This document shows, piece after piece, positions 22,855 to 25,388 of a stretch of DNA of 25,388 nucleotides. Position 1 is the first letter of the stretch. Every line of letters begins with the position of its first letter. Origin of the DNA: a virus; the IMG/VR virus record IMGVR_UViG_3300010935_000137, positions 1-25,388 of that record. One strand, 5' to 3'. Position numbers and translations under genes: made by a program. Below the pieces are notes generated by a model, which saw only the letters and a program-made list of their open reading frames with translations, was not told where the DNA came from and made no database searches.

Positions 22855-23072
22855 GGGGCGCTCCGGCGTTGGCGGTTGGCAAGGATTTGCGGCAGTTCGG
22901 ATCCGGCAAAGGCGATGCGGCGTTGCTGGCACATGCGCATCGGATAGCCCTGCGCCAGTTTCAGGATTTCCCAGCAGGTTGTAAAAATCTGCGGGTGATC
23001 GAGATGGCTTTGCGGATGGGTGACAACCCGCCGCACCATGGCGAGGGTTTCTGGATCGGTTGGCAAGGTCAT
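22851..23072 (-). CDS. Small early protein, 73 residues, unknown
   Basis: ATG at 23072 overlaps the preceding stop by one base (TGATG) and its own stop overlaps the ParB-like ATG (ATGA). The sequence (MTLPTDPETLAMVRRVVTHP, then FTTCWEILKLAQGYPMRMC) is partly helical and ends basic. The longer frame upstream is a shadow of the next gene. No family recognised. Confidence 0.62.
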   Translation of the reverse strand: MTLPTDPETLAMVRRVVTHPQSHLDHPQIFTTCWEILKLAQGYPMRMCQQRRIAFAGSELPQILANRQRRSAP

Positions 23073-23320
23073 CACCCGGCGTCCCGTTCGAGGACGGCCT
23101 TGATCCAGTTGCGGACGGCGTGTAGCTCGCTTATGGCCGAGGTTGCGCGGCGGCCGGACATCTGGAACACATAGAGGTGGTTGCTGTCGAGGGTCATCGT
23201 GGCCATGCCTTTGGTGATCTGAAAGCGGATTTCGCGTTCCAGCTGGCAGTCGTTCATGCGATCGAAAGCCTCGGCGTCGGCGACCCGCATTTCGATTTCT
23301 GATGGATCGGCGATATTCAT
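23072..23320 (-). CDS. Small early protein, 82 residues, unknown, first gene after the leader hairpins
   Basis: Starts at the ATG at 23320 with AAGGA about 9 bases upstream (the longer frame starts in the terminator hairpin). The N-terminal part is acidic (MNIADPSEIEMRVADAEAFD) and a central FQITKGMATMTLDSNHLYVF β-like region follows. It ends in a TGATG overlap with the next gene. No family recognised. Confidence 0.68.
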   Translation of the reverse strand: MNIADPSEIEMRVADAEAFDRMNDCQLEREIRFQITKGMATMTLDSNHLYVFQMSGRRATSAISELHAVRNWIKAVLERDAG

Positions 23321-23331
23321 TTGGAGGTTCC

Positions 23332-23375
23332 TTTTTAAAAAGCCCCTCCGGCCTGTTCGCAAAAACCGGAGGGGG
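23332..23375 (-). terminator. Hairpin terminator between the 45-residue gene and the rest of the leftward operon
   Basis: CCCCTCCGG (23343-23351) pairs with CCGGAGGGG (23366-23374), 14-base loop. Read on the - strand, CTTTTTAAAAAGG follows the stem, an intrinsic terminator shape. It sits 12 bases before the ATG at 23320, so downstream genes need read-through or a separate promoter. Confidence 0.7.
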
Positions 23376-23383
23376 AGTGTGGT

Positions 23384-23418
23384 GCGCCGCTGTGTAAGAA
23401 TTACGGGTTAAGCGGCGC
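23384..23418. repeat. Second hairpin in the leader
   Basis: GCGCCGCT (23384-23391) is complementary to AGCGGCGC (23411-23418), 19-base loop. Lies between the 45-residue gene and the terminator hairpin. Possible attenuator or mRNA stability element. Confidence 0.6.
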
Positions 23419-23435
23419 GGCCAGGGAGGCACGGG

Positions 23436-23573
23436 TTACGGCGCGAGGCCGAAAATCAGGGTAAGGGTGGTCATGATGGCGGCGAGGATAGCCAGCAGGC
23501 GCAGCAGCTCGATCGCGATAATGGCGGGATATCCGGCCGGATCGGTCCAGGTGCGGGTGTGATGCTGTGCCAT
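23436..23573 (-). CDS. 45-residue membrane micro-protein heading the leftward unit
   Basis: Start ATG at 23573 with GGAGG 6 bases before it, one of the best ribosome sites in the window; TAA at 23436-23438. The N-terminal half is polar with DPAGYP, then one strong membrane helix (about residues 18-42: AIIAIELLRLLAILAAI and TTLTLIFGL). Possible phage membrane effector such as a cIII- or sie-like peptide; no family recognised. It overlaps a longer antisense-like frame on the same strand that is not credible. Confidence 0.68.
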   Translation of the reverse strand: MAQHHTRTWTDPAGYPAIIAIELLRLLAILAAIMTTLTLIFGLAP

Positions 23574-23608
23574 GTTGTGCCTCCATCGGTTGAGTCGTTG
23601 GAGGGAAG

Positions 23609-23658
23609 TTAGCAAATAGCAATATTATTAGTCAACACAAAATTAGCAGATAGCTATA
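23609..23658. promoter_or_regulatory. AT-rich promoter/operator region with TAGC repeats
   Basis: TTAGCAAATAGCAATA (23609-23624) and TTAGCAGATAGCTATA (23643-23658) match at 14 of 16 positions, 34 bases apart, each containing two TAGC units 7 bases apart. The block lies 36 bases upstream of the 45-residue gene on the - strand and has TTGACT (complement of 23630-23635) as a weak -35 candidate without a good -10. Likely the promoter region of the leftward operon. Confidence 0.5.
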
Positions 23659-23740
23659 TAATTTAAGATCAAATTAACTTACCCATAAAAATAACGGACC
23701 GCAGGCATATGCTGCGACCCGTGATCAGGCATCTATAGAT

Positions 23741-23766
23741 TGCTGTCCGGTAATTCGCGGACAGCA
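23741..23766. repeat. Stable hairpin after the membrane protein gene
   Basis: TGCTGTCCG (23741-23749) and CGGACAGCA (23758-23766), 9 bp perfect, 8-base loop. It lies 13 bases after the stop of the 110-residue gene on the - strand. No clear T-run follows, so it is at best a weak terminator of the repressor operon. Confidence 0.6.
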
Positions 23767-23779
23767 GTGATTTCAGGAA

Positions 23780-24112
23780 TCAGGGTTTGCGGACTGGAAA
23801 CTGGTCAATGAAGCTTTGTGCCTCGCTCGACACTGCCGGCGGGTTATCGCGGTTGTGGTTTCGCGGCGCGTTTGTATCCTCTGCCGCCAGGCTGCGGGCG
23901 ATCTGGCCGAGCAACTGGTTGTTCTGGACAAGTATGGCAATAAAGCCGAACAGGAAGATGTTCAACGTGCTGCCAACGATAACCATCCCGATGGCCGCGA
24001 TGCCGTCGCCGGTATTATTGTAAATTATGACACCGGCGACGAAAGCCGCGACAAAGCCTAAAAACAGTAATACCGAAAGCAGGGTTTTGAAAATTTCCGC
24101 AACAAGGTTCAT
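23780..24112 (-). CDS. Two-span membrane protein in the repressor operon
   Basis: 110 residues. Two transmembrane helices (about residues 8-30, TLLSVLLFLGFVAAFVAGVI, and 42-62, MVIVGSTLNIFLFGFIAIL) and a C-terminal soluble tail with many Asn/Pro/Gln residues. AAAGG lies 9-10 bases before the ATG. Being downstream of the repressor it is probably expressed in the lysogen; candidate superinfection-exclusion protein. No family recognised. Confidence 0.7.
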   Translation of the reverse strand: MNLVAEIFKTLLSVLLFLGFVAAFVAGVIIYNNTGDGIAAIGMVIVGSTLNIFLFGFIAILVQNNQLLGQIARSLAAEDTNAPRNHNRDNPPAVSSEAQSFIDQFPVRKP

Positions 24113-24160
24113 TGGGCAAGACCTTTGTAATTTGGGGATTTGGATAGCTGGTTGGACCCG

Positions 24161-24325
24161 TCAGGTCTTGGGGGCGCTGATGTCTTTCATGACCAGCACG
24201 GCGATCAGGGCGAAGAGCCCGAAGATCGCGCCAAGGATAAACCAGCCCAGCCCGCTGCGCCCGCGGGCGTTGGCGGCGAGGGCGGTAATGATCGCAAATG
24301 CGACCCATATTATGAGAAAAGCCAA
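24161..24325 (-). CDS. 54-residue membrane protein in the repressor operon
   Basis: The best start is TTG at 24325 with AAAGG 7 bases upstream; no in-frame ATG exists at the N terminus. The sequence runs AFLIIWVAFAIITALAANARG, RSGLGWFILGAIFGLFALIA, VLVMK: two transmembrane helices around an RGRSGLGWF loop, a pattern common in small bacterial membrane proteins. It lies 24 bases after the repressor stop. Probably lysogen-expressed; function unknown. Confidence 0.7.
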   Translation of the reverse strand: MAFLIIWVAFAIITALAANARGRSGLGWFILGAIFGLFALIAVLVMKDISAPKT

Positions 24326-24349
24326 TTCAATACCTTTCGTTTTTCAGAC

Positions 24350-24952
24350 CTATAAAACTTGAATATCCTGTTTGGCGATATGACGCCGTAACGGGGCCGC
24401 CCACTTCAGGTGGGTGGCGTATTCAGTCTGGTTCGAATTATTGGCACTGTGCAAGTCAAAAGTTTTCGGTTCGCGCCCCGGGCGGATGTGTTTCACCAGG
24501 GCGCGGCCATCCTCGGTTTCGCAAATGCTGACGTGATTGACGGCGGCGGGATCCACCCCGAAAAAGTGGCGGGTAAAGAACAACACGTCGCCGGACTGGA
24601 TGATCGGGGCCATCGAATCGCCGACCACCTCGACCGCGACAACGCCGGAAGTTGGCAGATCCTCGGGGCAGGCGACGTGATACAGCCCGTCGCCCTTTGC
24701 ATAGGCATCAACAAGATCTACCGCCGCGCCCGCTCCGACTTTGCCAGCAACGGCGATCTTGCGCTCCGATTCCTGTAGAGCCGATATTTCGACATCCAGA
24801 AATTTGGCTATCGCTGCGAGAGTGGTTGTCGATGGCAATTTTTTATTATTCGCGATATCGCTGATAAAGCTTTTGTTTACGCCAACGCCGTCCGCAAGGC
24901 TGGTTTGTGAGATATTTCGAGACTTTAGCAATTCTTTGAGACGTAGTTTCAT
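24350..24952 (-). CDS. S24-family phage repressor (CI/LexA-type)
   Basis: 200 residues from the ATG at 24952; the open frame continues 36 codons upstream into the operator region and those residues are not helix-turn-helix. N-terminal HTH: LKELLKSRNISQTSLADGVGV (to about residue 26) then NKSFISDIANNKKLPS. The C-terminal S24 peptidase domain has the catalytic pair Ser113 (VVGDSMAP) and Lys154 (ALVKHI), and a likely self-cleavage site at Ala69-Gly70 (VAGKVGAGA). It maintains lysogeny, with RecA-triggered self-cleavage as the usual induction route. Confidence 0.93.
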   Translation of the reverse strand: MKLRLKELLKSRNISQTSLADGVGVNKSFISDIANNKKLPSTTTLAAIAKFLDVEISALQESERKIAVAGKVGAGAAVDLVDAYAKGDGLYHVACPEDLPTSGVVAVEVVGDSMAPIIQSGDVLFFTRHFFGVDPAAVNHVSICETEDGRALVKHIRPGREPKTFDLHSANNSNQTEYATHLKWAAPLRRHIAKQDIQVL

Positions 24953-25065
24953 GACGACTTTATCGCCGAAAAAACATTCCGGTGCGATCATCTGCATGTG
25001 AAAAGTTGCCACTTGGTGAACATTTCTACTTGACGTAGTAAGTTCACAGTGAGAGAACATGTGTT
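24953..25065. promoter_or_regulatory. Divergent operator/promoter region between cI and cro
   Basis: 113-base intergenic region. TTGACG (25030-25035) with a 17-base spacer to GAGAAC (25053-25058) is a weak rightward promoter candidate. GTGAAC (25016-25021) and GTTCAC (25042-25047) are inverted, and GTTC...GAAC spans 25042-25058, suggesting half-sites of a repressor. Exact operators need footprinting. Confidence 0.5.
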
Positions 25066-25266
25066 ATGTTCAAAGATCATATCAAAAACTCCGGTGATAC
25101 GCAGTCCGCATGGGCAGCGCGCCTTTGTGTGAGCAAAGGATATATGTCCGGCCTGTTGAGCGGCAAGAAAATCCCCTCGCTCGAACTGGCGGTGCGCATC
25201 GAGCGGCTGACCGCCGGCGCGGTTCCGGCCGCAAGCTGGGTAAAGCAGGACGGGGAGGCGGCGTGA
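25066..25266 (+). CDS. Cro-like helix-turn-helix protein
   Basis: 66 residues, opposite strand to the repressor and 113 bases from it. TQSAWAARLCVSKGYMSGLL (about residues 12-31) with LSGKKIPSLELAVRIERLT (30-49) is the XRE-type HTH used by Cro and DicA-like proteins. GAGAG lies 11 bases before the ATG. It probably competes with the repressor for operators and drives the lytic choice. It overlaps the next ORF by TGATG. Confidence 0.85.
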   Translation: MFKDHIKNSGDTQSAWAARLCVSKGYMSGLLSGKKIPSLELAVRIERLTAGAVPAASWVKQDGEAA

Positions 25267-25370
25267 TGCCTTTGACGATCTCTCCGTTTCCGGCATTTCA
25301 GGATCCTTTCCTGATCCGAGATTTCCACAACATCCCCGTGTGGTCACGGGAAATGAAAGGGCGAGTTTAA
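25266..25370 (+). CDS. Small ORF after cro, 34 residues, unknown
   Basis: ATG at 25266 overlaps the Cro stop (TGATG). The peptide (MPLTISPFPAFQDPF, DFHNIPVWSREMKGRV) is Pro/Phe/Trp-rich. Coupling to cro supports translation; no family known. Confidence 0.5.
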   Translation: MPLTISPFPAFQDPFLIRDFHNIPVWSREMKGRV

Positions 25371-25372
25371 CC

Positions 25373-25388
25373 ATGCGTAATGTCAGAC
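25373..25388 (+). CDS. Start of a further early gene, cut by the window edge
   Basis: ATGCGTAATGTCAGAC at the edge gives MRNVR. AAAGGGCGAG lies about 10 bases upstream, a good ribosome site, so this is probably a real early gene that continues beyond the window. Confidence 0.45.

Noticed and set aside
23401-23622. 73-residue frame over the membrane micro-protein
   Set aside because: His/Pro/Arg-rich composition without a ribosome site; the 45-residue frame there has GGAGG and a membrane helix.
25030-25058. Strong rightward promoter for cro
   Set aside because: TTGACG is good but the -10 GAGAAC is poor, so only a low-confidence regulatory region is reported.
1-25388. CRISPR array, transposon or insertion sequence
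   Set aside because: No regular repeat-spacer array and no transposase or terminal inverted repeats seen; short repeats are confined to regulatory and att-like regions.

Overview
The window reads as about two thirds of the genome of a temperate, long-tailed, non-contractile (siphovirus-type) phage or prophage of an alphaproteobacterium. No host housekeeping gene is visible. The head genes form a standard HK97-type set: small and large terminase, portal, S78/U35 protease, major capsid with a delta domain, connector and head-closure genes. Several proteins belong to families typical of alphaproteobacterial phages and gene transfer agents: a GTA-type tail chaperone, the 3-TM GTA holin, a GH108 lysozyme, a DUF7220-like membrane protein and a J-domain-like phage protein. 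The host genus cannot be fixed from the sequence; the host assignment rests on these families.

Layout. Positions 1-900 look like a late-gene switch: a DUF6456-like regulatory gene, a 10+10 bp inverted repeat at its stop codon, a possible promoter, an intrinsic terminator, then a tRNA with CAT anticodon and initiator-like features. Positions 976-10055 hold HNH nuclease, packaging, head, connector and tail-tube genes on the + strand, mostly joined by TGATG/ATGA overlaps. The tail chaperone pair has a textbook -1 frameshift site (G GGA AAC at 9735-9741 plus a stem-loop). Positions 10052-14806 encode the tape measure and tail-tip/fibre proteins. Positions 14814-16849 are a lysis region with two holin-like proteins, a 40-residue membrane peptide, a GH108 lysozyme and a DUF7220-like protein. 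A DNA adenine methylase remnant (16913-17320) breaks off at a repeated GTGGCTCAC motif, where an AT-rich, repeat-rich region (17316-17517) begins that is the best attP candidate.

From 17518 to 23573 the genes lie on the - strand. They form a tightly overlapping early operon: small unknown proteins, a ParB-like protein, a GcrA-like small HTH protein, an HNH nuclease, a J-domain-like protein, an excisionase and a tyrosine integrase, ending at a strong hairpin terminator. A 45-residue membrane peptide with an excellent ribosome binding site heads this unit; two hairpins separate it from the rest. From 23780 to 24952 a second - strand unit encodes an S24 (CI/LexA-type) repressor followed by two small membrane proteins, candidates for lysogenic functions such as superinfection exclusion. 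A Cro-like gene diverges rightwards at 25066, and the replication genes presumably lie beyond the right edge.

How it works together (inference): CI and Cro compete at the 24953-25065 intergenic region; the leftward operon supplies integration and excision; the DUF6456-like protein probably turns on the late genes at 700-800. Most of the window is a recognisable temperate phage. The points most worth checking are the late switch, the initiator-like tRNA, the frameshift cassette, the truncated methylase at the candidate attP, and several membrane micro-proteins.
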